Source of the DNA: Tabrizicola_A sp044377735
Lineage (GTDB): Bacteria > Pseudomonadota > Alphaproteobacteria > Rhodobacterales > Rhodobacteraceae
Direction: 5' to 3'
Assembly: GCA_044377735.1 (NCBI GenBank)
Contig: JBILYK010000004.1
Location: 36,776-100,775 of the forward strand
DNA length: 64,000 nucleotides
Of this stretch, positions 50,818-60,300 are shown one piece after another. Position numbers and translations under genes: made by a program. Below the pieces are notes generated by a model, which had not been told where the DNA came from, searched no databases, and saw nothing but the letters and a program-made list of their open reading frames with translations. Within the stretch, counting starts at the first letter, position 1. Each line of letters opens with the position of its first letter.

Positions 50818-53165
50818 CAGAACTTCGTCGAGATGGTCAGATCGAAGTTTTGCTCTTTGTCGTAGGTCTCTTTGCGCAGCGTCTTGGAGAAGTTAAAGCG
50901 CAAGGGACCAAGCGGTGTATCCCACAGAACTGATACCCCGATCGCAGAGCGCAGCTTGGCGGAATCGTCGATAATGTTGTCATCGGTGCCTACTGTGTTG
51001 TCCAGTCCCCAGACCGACCCAATATCCAAGAAGGCCCCGCCCTTGATGCCATATTCCTCGGGCAGGCCCAGCGGGAAATCGGCCTCAAACCGGGCGACTG
51101 CAAAGAGGTTGCCACCCAGCGCGTCCTCGTTGTCCGCCTCCTCATCGCGCGGGCCGATGCCATTGCCTTCAAAACCACGGATCTTGCCGTTGCCGAAATA
51201 CCGGTCGGTGACGCGGCTGGTGTAACTGCCCGCCGTGGCGACCGCGCCACCTTCGAAAATGGCGCGCAGCGTGACTTCCTCATTCAGGATCTTGGTTTCG
51301 GCCACAGCCAAAGCCTCGGTCTTGAGGAATTTCACATCGCCACCCAAGCCCGCGAAATCTTGGCTAAAGCGCAACAGAATGCGGTTGTTGGGGTTCAAAC
51401 CGCCGATCTTGTTGTCGTAGGAATAGGCATAACCAATTGAGGAACCGATCGGAGAATCCTGGGCACCCTCGTCCAAAAGGATCTGTGAGGAGTTTTCAGA
51501 CACATTCTTAAGCTTGTCCGAGAACAGCCGATAGCGCAGTTCCAATCGGCCAAAATCGCTGATCGGGAATTCCAGCGCAGGCGAAATCGCAAGCGATTGG
51601 GTGTCATAGAAGGCATTGGCATTATCGCTGGTGCGATAAAAGGCACCAAACTTCAAACGCAAGTCGCGGCCCAGAATTGCGGGTTCGACGAAGTTGATCG
51701 AACTGTCCACGGTGTCAGCGCCAGTGGTGAGATCGATCGCCACCTTCTGACCACGGCCAAGGAAATTATTCTCCGAGAAACCAAGGGTCAGACCCGCGCC
51801 TGAATTGACGCTGAAAGACGCGCCGATGTTCAAGGACCCGGTCGGTTGCTCCTCGACATCAACATTGACCACCACCCGCTCACCGTCACTGCCGGGGGCG
51901 GCTTCGACATTGGCATTGCCGAAATAGCCCAAGGCGCGGATGCGTTCGGCGGCCTGCCGGATTTCGCGTGGGTTGAAGGGGTCGCCCTCGGCGGTGCGGA
52001 ACTGGCGACGGATCACCTGATCAAGGGTGGTGGTGTTGCCTTCAACGTCGATGCGCTCAACAAACACCCGCTCACCACGCGACAGCACAAATTCGATTTC
52101 CAAGGTCTGATCGCGTTCGTTGCGGGTCAGAACCGGCTCAACACGTACAAAGTTCAGGCCCTTGTTCAAAGCCAGCGTTTCCATGCGCGCAATGTTGTTT
52201 TCAATAAGTGCGGGCGAGTAGACCACACCCGTACGCAGACGCTGGACGTCAATAAACTCTGCCTCGTTCAGACCTTCGATGGTTGAGACCGTGCTGACAG
52301 AGCCGATGCGATACTGCTGGCCCTCGCGCACGGTGATGGTGACAAAACTGGCATCACGTTCGGCAGCCAGTTCTCCCGTGGCGTCCAGCACCTCGATGTC
52401 GATATACCCTCGCGAGAGGTAGAAATCGCGCAAAAGCTGCTTGTCCAATTCCAGCCGCTCGGCGACAAAGGTGTCGCGCCCGATGATCTGGCGCAAGAGG
52501 CCCGCCTGTTTGGTTTCCAGAACCTGCCGCAGGCGGCGGTCGGAATAGACGCGGTTGCCGACAAAGGACAAACGCTCCACCTCAACCGGCTTGCCTTCGT
52601 TGATCTCAAACACAAGATCGACGCGGTTGTCAGACCGGCGGATGATCTTGGGATCAACCGTGGCCGCCAAACGGCCCTCAACCCGGTAAGCCTCGGCGAT
52701 GGCGGCAGCATCAGCCTCGGCAGTAGCGGGGTTGTAGACGTTGCGCGACTTGGATTGCAAAAGCCCCAGCAGAGCTTCATCCTTCAGGCGCTTGTTGCCC
52801 TGCAGATCCACCACGTTGAGCATTGGCAATTCTTTGACGACAATCTTCAGCGTGCCGCCCTGAGGCAGAAATTCGACCGTTTCAAACAGACCAGAGTTCA
52901 CGATGCGCTGATAAGCGTCGTTCAACTGACCCGCGTTAAGCGTCTGGCCGCGACCGATTCCCGCGTAAGACAGAACGGTGGCGACATCGACGCGCGCATT
53001 TCCTTCAATGGCCACATCCGAAAAGCTGTAGCTTTGGGCGAGAGCCGGTGTAAAGAACGGCACGGAAATGACTGTTCCGCATAGCAAAATCGCTAATGCC
53101 GCCGGACGCACGAATCCCTTCAAGCCCGGCCTGCCACCGTCTTTCGCATCTGCAAAATTCCGCAT
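50817..53165 (-). CDS. bamA: Outer membrane protein assembly factor BamA
   Basis: A 782-residue outer-membrane insertase, with a signal peptide (residues 1-43, ending ALA), five POTRA domains (about 45-440) and a C-terminal 16-strand barrel. POTRA motifs such as VAIEGNARVDVATVLSYAGI, VEGNTTTLDQVIRRQFR and the barrel motif KIRGFEGNGIGPRDEEADN (variant of the conserved VRGF motif) are visible, and the chain ends in an aromatic beta-signal (LTISTKF). A strong promoter lies just upstream. It is followed by the coupled ompH gene. Confidence 0.96.
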   Translation of the reverse strand: MRNFADAKDGGRPGLKGFVRPAALAILLCGTVISVPFFTPALAQSYSFSDVAIEGNARVDVATVLSYAGIGRGQTLNAGQLNDAYQRIVNSGLFETVEFLPQGGTLKIVVKELPMLNVVDLQGNKRLKDEALLGLLQSKSRNVYNPATAEADAAAIAEAYRVEGRLAATVDPKIIRRSDNRVDLVFEINEGKPVEVERLSFVGNRVYSDRRLRQVLETKQAGLLRQIIGRDTFVAERLELDKQLLRDFYLSRGYIDIEVLDATGELAAERDASFVTITVREGQQYRIGSVSTVSTIEGLNEAEFIDVQRLRTGVVYSPALIENNIARMETLALNKGLNFVRVEPVLTRNERDQTLEIEFVLSRGERVFVERIDVEGNTTTLDQVIRRQFRTAEGDPFNPREIRQAAERIRALGYFGNANVEAAPGSDGERVVVNVDVEEQPTGSLNIGASFSVNSGAGLTLGFSENNFLGRGQKVAIDLTTGADTVDSSINFVEPAILGRDLRLKFGAFYRTSDNANAFYDTQSLAISPALEFPISDFGRLELRYRLFSDKLKNVSENSSQILLDEGAQDSPIGSSIGYAYSYDNKIGGLNPNNRILLRFSQDFAGLGGDVKFLKTEALAVAETKILNEEVTLRAIFEGGAVATAGSYTSRVTDRYFGNGKIRGFEGNGIGPRDEEADNEDALGGNLFAVARFEADFPLGLPEEYGIKGGAFLDIGSVWGLDNTVGTDDNIIDDSAKLRSAIGVSVLWDTPLGPLRFNFSKTLRKETYDKEQNFDLTISTKF

Positions 53166-53200
53166 CGCCAGCCCCCGGGTGTCACAAAAAGATGTGATCC

Positions 53201-53229
53201 TGCCTAGCTTGAAGCGCAGGGCTTGTCAA
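53201..53229 (-). promoter_or_regulatory. Predicted sigma-70 promoter of bamA
   Basis: On the minus strand, TTGACA (53229-53224), a 17-base spacer and TAGGCA (53206-53201) lie about 40 bases before the bamA start. The leader then carries a small TCACA/TGTGA hairpin (53182-53197). Confidence 0.6.
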
Positions 53230-53335
53230 AAGGCCAAAGGTAGATCGCGCAGCTTCAGCGGCGCTTTGGATGCGACATTTTCATGCAAAGGCCAAGGCTG
53301 CGTTCTGCACGCATGAACCGAGCCTGTCAGGTGGA

Positions 53336-53473
53336 TCAGGGCTGGAGGATTGCCGATCCCAAGAAGGCACCGGCCAAAAGACCAACAAGCACAGTGCCAA
53401 GAGTGAAGAGACGGTCGGCATTCAGCCAGACCAGAAAGGAAACGGCCTCATAGCCCTTTACGACGGCATCCAT
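53336..53473 (-). CDS. Predicted 45-residue small membrane protein between rseP and bamA
   Basis: A 45-codon frame beginning at 53473 with AAGGGCGAAAAG before the ATG, ending in TGA at 53336. The peptide starts MDAVVKGYEAVSFLVWLN and has a hydrophobic C-terminal segment (TLGTVLVGLLAGAFLG), enough for one membrane helix. It lies 96 bases after rseP and upstream of the predicted bamA promoter, codirectional with both. I do not recognise it. Position in the outer-membrane assembly block hints at an envelope role; this is inference. Confidence 0.5.
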   Translation of the reverse strand: MDAVVKGYEAVSFLVWLNADRLFTLGTVLVGLLAGAFLGSAILQP

Positions 53474-53568
53474 CTTTTCGCCCTTAGATCACGGTGGTGA
53501 GCCGACAGGATGCCCATCGAGTGTGGCCGTTTTCGGGCAAAACCATGCCCATGGGGCGGCATTAGCCC

Positions 53569-54921
53569 TTAGGGGCAGGTCACGTCATTGGTCAGCGCAT
53601 AGGCCATGAAGCCCAAGACGATGATCAGCCCCATCGTCATCAGCACCTTAAGCGCCCCGTCAGGCGGTGGGCGGCGGAACACGGCCTCATAGGCGTGAAA
53701 CACCAGATGGCCGCCGTCCAGAACCGGGATCGGAAACAGGTTGATCAGCCCAATACCCAAGGACATCACCGCCAGCATCGTGATGTAATATTCCAACCCT
53801 TGCGTCGCCGCCTGCCCCATCACCTGCGCCATCCCGATGGGGCCAGAAATGTTGCACGAGCTGATGGTGCCCGTGACCACGTTCCACAAACCCGACAGCG
53901 AGGTAACACCCGCAAACCATGCGTTTTCCACCGCAAGACCCAAGGCTTCGAACAGGCCGGGCCGGCGCAGTTCAGGCTCAAACAACAGCCCCCCCGTCAG
54001 CCCGATCAGCCAGCGGGTTTCAAACCCTCCCTCAGCCTTGGGCAGGTCGCGGCGGTTGGGGGTGATCGTGATGTCAAAGACAGTGCCCTTGTCGCTGCCA
54101 TCCGCGCGCCAAATTGTCAGCGGCACCGGCGCGCCTGCCAGCCCTTCGACGATGGGGGGCAGCTGGCCAAAGGCGGTGACGGGCTGGCCATTGGCGGCAA
54201 GGATCACATCGCCTTCGGCCAGACCCGCCGCAATGGCGGCGGATTTCAGCTGCACCGAGGCGACCAGCGGCGGCATCGGATGGGCGGCAGTCACCATCTG
54301 CTCGCTCCCATCGCGCAAAATGCGATAGTCAACGCTGGCGGCCGCCGGCAAGTCGCGCGCGGCCACCAGATAGCTTTCCAGATCCGGCGTCTCGACCCCA
54401 TTCAAAGCCAGCACCTGATCACCCGGAGCCAAAGGCTGAACCGCCCCCGGCAGCGTCGCGACTGTGCCGATCACCGGGCGCTCGGTTGCGACCCCGGTCC
54501 ACAAGATCAGGCCCCAATACACCACCAGCGCGAGGATGAAGTTAAAGATCGGCCCCGCCGCCACCGTGGCCGAGCGCGCCCAAAGCGGCGCGCCGTGCAT
54601 AGTGTGGCGCTTTTCGTTCGCCGAAAGCCCGGCAATCGCAGCAGCATCCTTGCCCGAGGCCGCGTCAGAATCGCCTTTGAATTTCACATAGCCGCCCAAG
54701 GGAATCGCCGCGATCTGCCACTGCGTGCCGCGCCGGTCGGTGCGGTTGAACAGCACCGGGCCAAAGCCAAGGCTGAACACTTCGGCATGGATACCGCTCC
54801 ACCGGCCCACGATGTAGTGGCCGTATTCATGGACAAAGACGATAATGCCGATGGCCAGAATGAAAAAGGCCAGCGTCCAAACAAAGCCGCCCGTGCCCAG
54901 CACCGTCGCCAAAATGTCCAC
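53569..54921 (-). CDS. rseP: RIP metalloprotease RseP
   Basis: A 450-residue intramembrane site-2 protease that cleaves anti-sigma factors and signal peptides in the inner membrane. The zinc motif is VHEYGHYIVG (H31, E32, H35), the third ligand lies in PIPVLDGGHL (near residue 390), and two periplasmic PDZ domains lie between (about 120-320). Length matches RseP. Its start is one base from the dxr stop overlap, and it is codirectional with the small protein gene and bamA. Confidence 0.95.
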   Translation of the reverse strand: MDILATVLGTGGFVWTLAFFILAIGIIVFVHEYGHYIVGRWSGIHAEVFSLGFGPVLFNRTDRRGTQWQIAAIPLGGYVKFKGDSDAASGKDAAAIAGLSANEKRHTMHGAPLWARSATVAAGPIFNFILALVVYWGLILWTGVATERPVIGTVATLPGAVQPLAPGDQVLALNGVETPDLESYLVAARDLPAAASVDYRILRDGSEQMVTAAHPMPPLVASVQLKSAAIAAGLAEGDVILAANGQPVTAFGQLPPIVEGLAGAPVPLTIWRADGSDKGTVFDITITPNRRDLPKAEGGFETRWLIGLTGGLLFEPELRRPGLFEALGLAVENAWFAGVTSLSGLWNVVTGTISSCNISGPIGMAQVMGQAATQGLEYYITMLAVMSLGIGLINLFPIPVLDGGHLVFHAYEAVFRRPPPDGALKVLMTMGLIIVLGFMAYALTNDVTCP

Positions 54922-56102
54922 TAGCCGATCCTTATCTGTTGGGCCAACTCACGGGCCCGCACCCTTGCGAGATGGTCCATCGCCAGAACATCTTCAAGGC
55001 TTTGCGCGGCATTTCCAAGGCGGGTTTCCGCCGAAAGGCGGTCAAGCGTCGCCTCAACCAACCCAGCCATCTGCATAAACCCGATATGGCCTGCGATGAA
55101 CTGATCCAGTGCAATTTCCTTGGCCGCATTGAACGCCGCCCCTGCAAGGCCGCGCACCTCCATCACATCGCGCGCAAGCCGCAGCGCGGGATAGCGCGTC
55201 TCATCCGGCGCGCGGAAGGTCAGTTTGCCCAAGGCGGCAAGGTCCAGTTTTGCCACCGGCAGGGGCTGGCGCTGAGGCCAGTTCAAGGCATAGCCGATCG
55301 GATGGCGCATGTCCGGCGTGCCGAGATGCGCCATCACCGCGCCATCGGTGAAGCCGACCATGGAATGGATGATCGATTCGGGGTGAATGATCACCTCGAT
55401 CTGATCGGGACGAACGCCAAAAAACTCACGTGTCTCAATGATTTCCAGAGCTTTGTTAAACATCGACGCCGAATCGATGGTGATCCGCGCGCCCATCGCC
55501 CAATTCGGGTGCGCCAAGGCCTCGGCCACCGTGGCATGGGCCAGACGCTCCAGCGGCCAATCGCGCAGGGCCCCGCCCGAGGCGGTGAGGATGATGCGGT
55601 CAAGCGCGGTCAGATCCTCGCCCACAAGGGCCTGAAAGATCGCCGAATGTTCGCTGTCCACCGGCAAAATGGTGGCCCCATGCACGCGGGCGGTCGCCAA
55701 AAGCAACTCCCCCGCCGTGACAAGGCTTTCCTTGTTGGCAAGGGCCAGTGAGGCCCCATGCGCCAAAGCGCGCATGCCTGGCACAAGGCCAGCGGCCCCG
55801 ACGATGCCGCTCATCACCCAATCGGCGGGGCGGTCGGCGGCCTCGGCAACCGCCTGCGCCCCAGCGGCGGCGTGAACGCCACTGCCTGCGAGCGCTTGGC
55901 GCAATGCGGGCAGGTTCTCTTCATGTGCCGTCACCGCAATCTCTGCCCGCAGAATCAGCGCCATTTCCGCCAGCCGGGACACATTATGCCCGCCCGTCAA
56001 AGTGACCGTATGAAACGCATCCGCCCCGCCCATGCGACAAATCAGGTCAAAGGTGCTTTCCCCGATCGAGCCGGTCGCGCCAAAGATCGAGATGCGACGC
56101 AT
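54921..56102 (-). CDS. dxr: 1-deoxy-D-xylulose-5-phosphate reductoisomerase
   Basis: A 393-residue enzyme of the MEP isoprenoid pathway. The NADPH motif is ISIFGATGSIGESTFDLI, and the metal/substrate region includes LPVDSEHSAIFQALVGE and HPESIIHSMVGFTDGA. Length is standard. The protein feeds precursor to UppS (undecaprenyl diphosphate), encoded two genes upstream. Its stop touches the rseP start, and it begins three bases after the cdsA stop. Confidence 0.96.
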   Translation of the reverse strand: MRRISIFGATGSIGESTFDLICRMGGADAFHTVTLTGGHNVSRLAEMALILRAEIAVTAHEENLPALRQALAGSGVHAAAGAQAVAEAADRPADWVMSGIVGAAGLVPGMRALAHGASLALANKESLVTAGELLLATARVHGATILPVDSEHSAIFQALVGEDLTALDRIILTASGGALRDWPLERLAHATVAEALAHPNWAMGARITIDSASMFNKALEIIETREFFGVRPDQIEVIIHPESIIHSMVGFTDGAVMAHLGTPDMRHPIGYALNWPQRQPLPVAKLDLAALGKLTFRAPDETRYPALRLARDVMEVRGLAGAAFNAAKEIALDQFIAGHIGFMQMAGLVEATLDRLSAETRLGNAAQSLEDVLAMDHLARVRARELAQQIRIG

Positions 56103-56105
56103 CGG

Positions 56106-56918
56106 TCAGCCCTTCACAAGAGGAAACAGCGGAACCAAGACATGCAGCGCCGCCGTCGTGATCGCGGCAAAGGCCAAGGCGTCGAACCGGTCCAACAGAC
56201 CGCCATGGCCGGGGATCAGATTGGAACTGTCCTTGACCCCGGTGCGCCGCTTGATTGCACTTTCGGCGACATCCCCCATCTGACCGGCAAAGGCCACAAA
56301 GGGCGACGCCCACAAAAGATGCCACGCCCCATACCCTGCCGCCCAAAAGCCATAGCCCACGGCCACGGCACCCAGCCAACCCGCCATCGTGCCAGACCAT
56401 GTTTTCTTGGGGCTGATGGCAGGCCAGAACTTCGGCCCCCCCATGATCCGCCCGGCAAAATAGCCCATCACATCGGACACGATCACCACCCCAAAGACCC
56501 ACAGAACCGGCGCAAGCCCAACGCTTTCGCGCAGCATCACAAGGCAAAGACCCATGGCCATGATGACAAGCGCATAGCCAAAGAACATCTTGCGCTTGGT
56601 GTTTTGAATCATCGCACCAGCCACCGCAGGCACCAAAAGGCCCGCCAGCATCCAAGGTGAGGGCGACCACAGGTTGACCGCCAGCATCCCTGCCGCAAGC
56701 GAGCCCAGCCACAGCGACAGATCGCGCCCGGGATCGGCGGTCATCCGCGCCAGTTCCCACATCATGCCGCCCGTCAACGCCATGACCAACAAGGCAAAGG
56801 GCGCGCCCCCCAGCCAAACCTCAACACCGCCGATCACAATCATCACAATCGCCGACAAGACGCGCGGCCGAAGGTCACCCCAATCCACTTTGCCCGCTGC
56901 GCCTTCGCCTGCACTCAT
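56106..56918 (-). CDS. cdsA: Phosphatidate cytidylyltransferase
   Basis: A 270-residue inner-membrane enzyme that makes CDP-diacylglycerol for phospholipid synthesis. Hydrophobic helices alternate throughout, and the signature near the C-terminus, ESAIKRRTGVKDSSNLIPGHGGLLDRFDA, is diagnostic. The ATG at 56918 overlaps the uppS stop as ATGA; the longer open frame upstream is a uppS shadow. Confidence 0.95.
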   Translation of the reverse strand: MSAGEGAAGKVDWGDLRPRVLSAIVMIVIGGVEVWLGGAPFALLVMALTGGMMWELARMTADPGRDLSLWLGSLAAGMLAVNLWSPSPWMLAGLLVPAVAGAMIQNTKRKMFFGYALVIMAMGLCLVMLRESVGLAPVLWVFGVVIVSDVMGYFAGRIMGGPKFWPAISPKKTWSGTMAGWLGAVAVGYGFWAAGYGAWHLLWASPFVAFAGQMGDVAESAIKRRTGVKDSSNLIPGHGGLLDRFDALAFAAITTAALHVLVPLFPLVKG

Positions 56919-57643
56919 GCCGTGATAACCCCGCCAAAGCGCCGCTCGCGCCGACCAAAGCGGTCGACGATCTCGGCCAGATGCTGGGCCGTAAAGTCGG
57001 GCCACAGCGTTTCGGTGAATTCATACTCGGCATACGCCGCCTGCCAAGGCAGAAAGTTTGACGTCCGCGTCTCTCCCGAGGTGCGGATCACCAGATCAGG
57101 GTCGGGCAGATCGGCCGTATCAAGGTGCTGGCCGATCAGGTCATCCGTAATCTGGTCCGCCAACAGGCGCCCTTCGGCCACGGCGCGCGCAATATCCCGC
57201 GTGGCACGGGTGATTTCGTCACGCCCGCCATAGTTGATGGCCACGGTCAGGTTCAGCCGGTCAAAGGTCGCGGTCCGGGATTCGATCGAGGTTTGTAGCC
57301 GCTTGAGCCGAGGGTTCAGCATCGACCGATCCCCGATAAAGCGCATACGCACCGATTCGGCGGCCATGCGGTCTGCCTCTCGCTCGATATAGCGCGAGAA
57401 AAGGGCCATCAGGCCAAGGACCTCTTCAGTGGTGCGCTTCCAGTTCTCGGTCGAAAAGGCATAGATGGTCAGCCATTTGATCCCGAGATCCGGTGCCGCG
57501 CTCACGATTTCCTTCACCCGTTCGGCGCCTTTCCTGTGGCCCACCAGTCTTGGCCAACCACGCTGGGTTGCCCAGCGACCATTGCCATCCATAATGATGG
57601 CGACATGTTGGGCCTGGCGGGGACTCTTGCTATCTGCAGCCAC
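56915..57643 (-). CDS. uppS: Isoprenyl transferase (undecaprenyl diphosphate synthase)
   Basis: A 242-residue cis-prenyltransferase that makes the C55 carrier for peptidoglycan and other polysaccharides. The N-terminal HVAIIMDGNGRWATQRG contains the catalytic aspartate, YAFSTENWKR follows, and the C-terminal DLVIRTSGETRTSNFLPWQ and ETLWPDF motifs are diagnostic. The start appears to be GTG at 57643. It is coupled to cdsA. Confidence 0.95.
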   Translation of the reverse strand: MAADSKSPRQAQHVAIIMDGNGRWATQRGWPRLVGHRKGAERVKEIVSAAPDLGIKWLTIYAFSTENWKRTTEEVLGLMALFSRYIEREADRMAAESVRMRFIGDRSMLNPRLKRLQTSIESRTATFDRLNLTVAINYGGRDEITRATRDIARAVAEGRLLADQITDDLIGQHLDTADLPDPDLVIRTSGETRTSNFLPWQAAYAEYEFTETLWPDFTAQHLAEIVDRFGRRERRFGGVITA

Positions 57644-57739
57644 GTCTCGTCTTTCTTTGCTTTGCCCCCAATTGGAGGCGGATCCATCTCAAATAACCGG
57701 GATCGGGAACGCCCGGGCGCCTTGAAAGTCTTGCTTGGG

Positions 57740-58303
57740 TCAGATGTGCATGATTTCGGCTTGTTTGGCCTCAAGCGCCTTGTCGACGGCGGCGACATGC
57801 TTGTCGGTCATCTCTTGTACCTCGTCCGACCACATTTTCTGGTCGTCCTCGGACATGCCGGCGGTCTTGGCCTTCTTGATTTGGTCCATTCCGTCGCGGC
57901 GCACGTTGCGGATCGCCACCTTGGCGCTTTCGGCATATTGCGCGGCGACCTTGGTAAGCTCCTTGCGGCGCTGCTCGTTCAGCTCGGGGATCGGCAGGCG
58001 GATCAAGGGGCCGTCGGTAACCGGGTTGATCCCAATACCAGATTCGCGGATCGCTTTCTCGATCTTGCCGATCATCGCCTTGTCCCAAACGTTGATCACC
58101 ACCATGCGCGGCTCGGGGACGTTCACGGTGCCCAACTGGTTGATCGGGGTCATCTGGCCATAGGCATCGACCTGAATGGGATCGACGATCGAGGCCGAGG
58201 CGCGGCCGGTGCGCAAGCTGGCAAATTCCTGCTTGAGCGCGTTCATCGCGCCATCCATCCGGCGCTGAATGGCATCAAGATCAATCTCAAGATCGTCGGA
58301 CAT
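57740..58303 (-). CDS. frr: Ribosome recycling factor
   Basis: A 187-residue factor that releases the ribosome from mRNA after termination, together with EF-G. The alpha-helical ends and central domain match the family: MDGAMNALKQEFASLRTGRA, INQLGTVNVPEPRMVVINVWD and NPVTDGPLIRLPIPELNEQRR. GAGGAAG precedes the ATG at 58303. It follows pyrH by 110 bases and precedes uppS by 96. Confidence 0.97.
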   Translation of the reverse strand: MSDDLEIDLDAIQRRMDGAMNALKQEFASLRTGRASASIVDPIQVDAYGQMTPINQLGTVNVPEPRMVVINVWDKAMIGKIEKAIRESGIGINPVTDGPLIRLPIPELNEQRRKELTKVAAQYAESAKVAIRNVRRDGMDQIKKAKTAGMSEDDQKMWSDEVQEMTDKHVAAVDKALEAKQAEIMHI

Positions 58304-58413
58304 CGGGGCTTCCTCTGGGTCTTAGGGTCTGCGGCCAGACCTCTGCTTTGCGCCCTTCTACCCAATGCTGGGGCGAAAATAAACTGGGGCGTTGAGTGGG
58401 AACCGCGCAGGGG

Positions 58414-59148
58414 TCAGTCTTGCACGCGGGTGTAGGTGCCCTTGCCTTCCAAAATGCCACGAAAGCCTCCCGGCTCATCCAGCGAGAAGACGATGATCGG
58501 CAGGTTGTTGTCGCGCGCCAGGGCAATGGCCGAAGCATCCATCACGCCGAGATGCTTTTGCAAGACCTCGTCATAGGTCACATGCGTGTAGCGCTTGGCA
58601 TCGGCATGTTTCTTTGGGTCTTTGTCATAAACGCCGTCCACCTTGGTGCCCTTGAAGATCGCCTGACAAGCCATTTCGGACGCCCGAAGCGTGGCCGCCG
58701 TATCGGTGGTGAAATAGGGGTTACCGGTTCCAGCGGCGAAGACCACCACGCGCTTTTTCTCAAGGTGGCGCACGGCGCGGCGGCGGATATAGGGTTCGCA
58801 GACCTGATCCATCGGGATGGCCGAGATCACGCGGGTATAGACGCCGATCTGCTCCAGTGCCGATTGCATGGCCAGCGCGTTCATCACGGTGGCCAGCATG
58901 CCCATGTAATCGGCTGTCGTGCGCTCCATCCCTTGGGCTGAACCTGCCAAGCCGCGGAAGATATTTCCGCCGCCGATCACCATGCAGACCTCGACACCCA
59001 TGTCGCGGACTGACTTCACTTCTTGGGCAATCCGCGCCACTGTTGGCGGGTGCAGCCCGTAACCTTGATCGCCCATCAGCGCCTCGCCCGAGATTTTGAG
59101 CATGACGCGGTCGTATTTGACCCCCGGTTCGGCGGTGGCTTTGGTCAT
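58414..59148 (-). CDS. pyrH: UMP kinase
   Basis: A 244-residue hexameric kinase of pyrimidine synthesis. The motifs VMLKISGEALMG, VCMVIGGGNIFRG, RRAVRHLEKKRVVVFAAGTGNP and the C-terminal VFSLDEPGGFRGILEG-like end are standard. It heads the frr-uppS-cdsA-dxr-rseP block, an order common in alphaproteobacteria. Divergent from miaA. Confidence 0.97.
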   Translation of the reverse strand: MTKATAEPGVKYDRVMLKISGEALMGDQGYGLHPPTVARIAQEVKSVRDMGVEVCMVIGGGNIFRGLAGSAQGMERTTADYMGMLATVMNALAMQSALEQIGVYTRVISAIPMDQVCEPYIRRRAVRHLEKKRVVVFAAGTGNPYFTTDTAATLRASEMACQAIFKGTKVDGVYDKDPKKHADAKRYTHVTYDEVLQKHLGVMDASAIALARDNNLPIIVFSLDEPGGFRGILEGKGTYTRVQD

Positions 59149-59255
59149 GGCGTTTCCCTGTATTTGGGTGTGATCTTGGATTGGCGCGCAAAATGTCGCA
59201 AAACGACTGAAGGTTCAACCACAATGCGGAGCGCCGGGGCAAGCCCCCGGACCGC

Positions 59256-59279
59256 CGGGGTATATTCGCCAAGATGAAG
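59256..59279. repeat. Copy of the GGRGTATWTT..CCAAGATGAAG spacer element, overlapping the miaA start
   Basis: GGGGTATATTCGCCAAGATGAAGG matches the outward-read arms of the inverted repeat at 27231-27317. It follows a CCCCCGG/CCGGGG palindromic stretch (59237-59259). Its ATG is the first possible start of the miaA frame. Confidence 0.55.
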
Positions 59280-60143
59280 GCCATTCAGGACATATCGCGT
59301 GAGGCCCCGGTGTTGATTGCCGGGCCGACGGCCTCGGGCAAGTCGGCGCTGGCGATGGAGATTGCGGCGCGTGACGGGCGGGTGATCGTGAATGCGGATG
59401 CGCTTCAGGTCTATGGGTGTTGGCGGATCCTGACCGCGCGCCCATCGCTTACGGATGAAACGGCGCTGCCCCATGCACTGTATGGCCATATCGGACGCGA
59501 GGAGATCTATTCGACCGGGCGCTGGCTGCGCGAGGTATTGGCGCTGATCAACCGGCCAGTGGTGATTGTGGGTGGTACTGGGTTGAATTTTGCCGCGCTC
59601 ACAGAAGGTTTGGCGGATATTCCACCCGTTCCGGCGCACCTGCGCGCCGAGGCAGATGCGCGGATGGCCAAAGAGGGCCTTGCCGGGATGCGCGATGAGT
59701 TGGATGCGGCGACGCGGTCGCGAATTGACGGGCAGAACGGCGCGCGGGTTCAGCGCGCCTGGGAGGTGTTGCGCGCCACAGGGCGGGGGCTCGCGGAATG
59801 GCACGATGACACCCCGCCGCCTGCTTTGCCGCTCGCGCAGGCTGAGGCGCTGGTGCTGCGCCCCGAGGTCGCGTGGCTGGACACGCGAATCACCCAGCGG
59901 TTTGATGGCATGATCGCCGCGGGCGCCCTGCAGGAGGCGCGCGCCGCGCTGCCCAGCTGGTCACCTCGCCTGCCCTCATCGCGCGCCATTGGCGCACCGG
60001 AGCTGATCAGCTATTTGCAAGGAAAATCAACGCTGAGCGAGGCGACTTTGGCTGCTGTTCTGGCAAGTCGCCGCTATGCCAAGCGCCAGCGGACCTGGTT
60101 TCGGTCGCGCATGGCGGGTTGGCGCGAGATTCCCTGCGCCTAA
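59274..60143 (+). CDS. miaA: tRNA dimethylallyltransferase MiaA
   Basis: A 289-residue enzyme that adds a dimethylallyl group to A37 of tRNAs reading U-initial codons. The P-loop is IAGPTASGKSALAM, and NADALQVYGCWRILTARPS and IVGGTGLNFAALTEG are family blocks. The start is uncertain: the ATG at 59274 belongs to an intergenic repeat, and GTG at 59310 (12 codons later) would also give a full catalytic domain. At about 289 residues the protein is at the short end of the family. Convergent genes are absent; it is followed by an AraC regulator. Confidence 0.94.
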   Translation: MKAIQDISREAPVLIAGPTASGKSALAMEIAARDGRVIVNADALQVYGCWRILTARPSLTDETALPHALYGHIGREEIYSTGRWLREVLALINRPVVIVGGTGLNFAALTEGLADIPPVPAHLRAEADARMAKEGLAGMRDELDAATRSRIDGQNGARVQRAWEVLRATGRGLAEWHDDTPPPALPLAQAEALVLRPEVAWLDTRITQRFDGMIAAGALQEARAALPSWSPRLPSSRAIGAPELISYLQGKSTLSEATLAAVLASRRYAKRQRTWFRSRMAGWREIPCA

Positions 60144-60300
60144 GGCGCGATTTCGCCATTCACAGCTTTGTTCACAACCTTTTTCCGTCAAAAGACGATT
60201 CGCAAAAAATCAAGCAATCTTTTTGCTTGGGTCGGGCACCACGCGCTGCCACTGTGAAGATCGAGTACGCAAAAGACCTGGCCGAGCCCCGAGCACCTGC

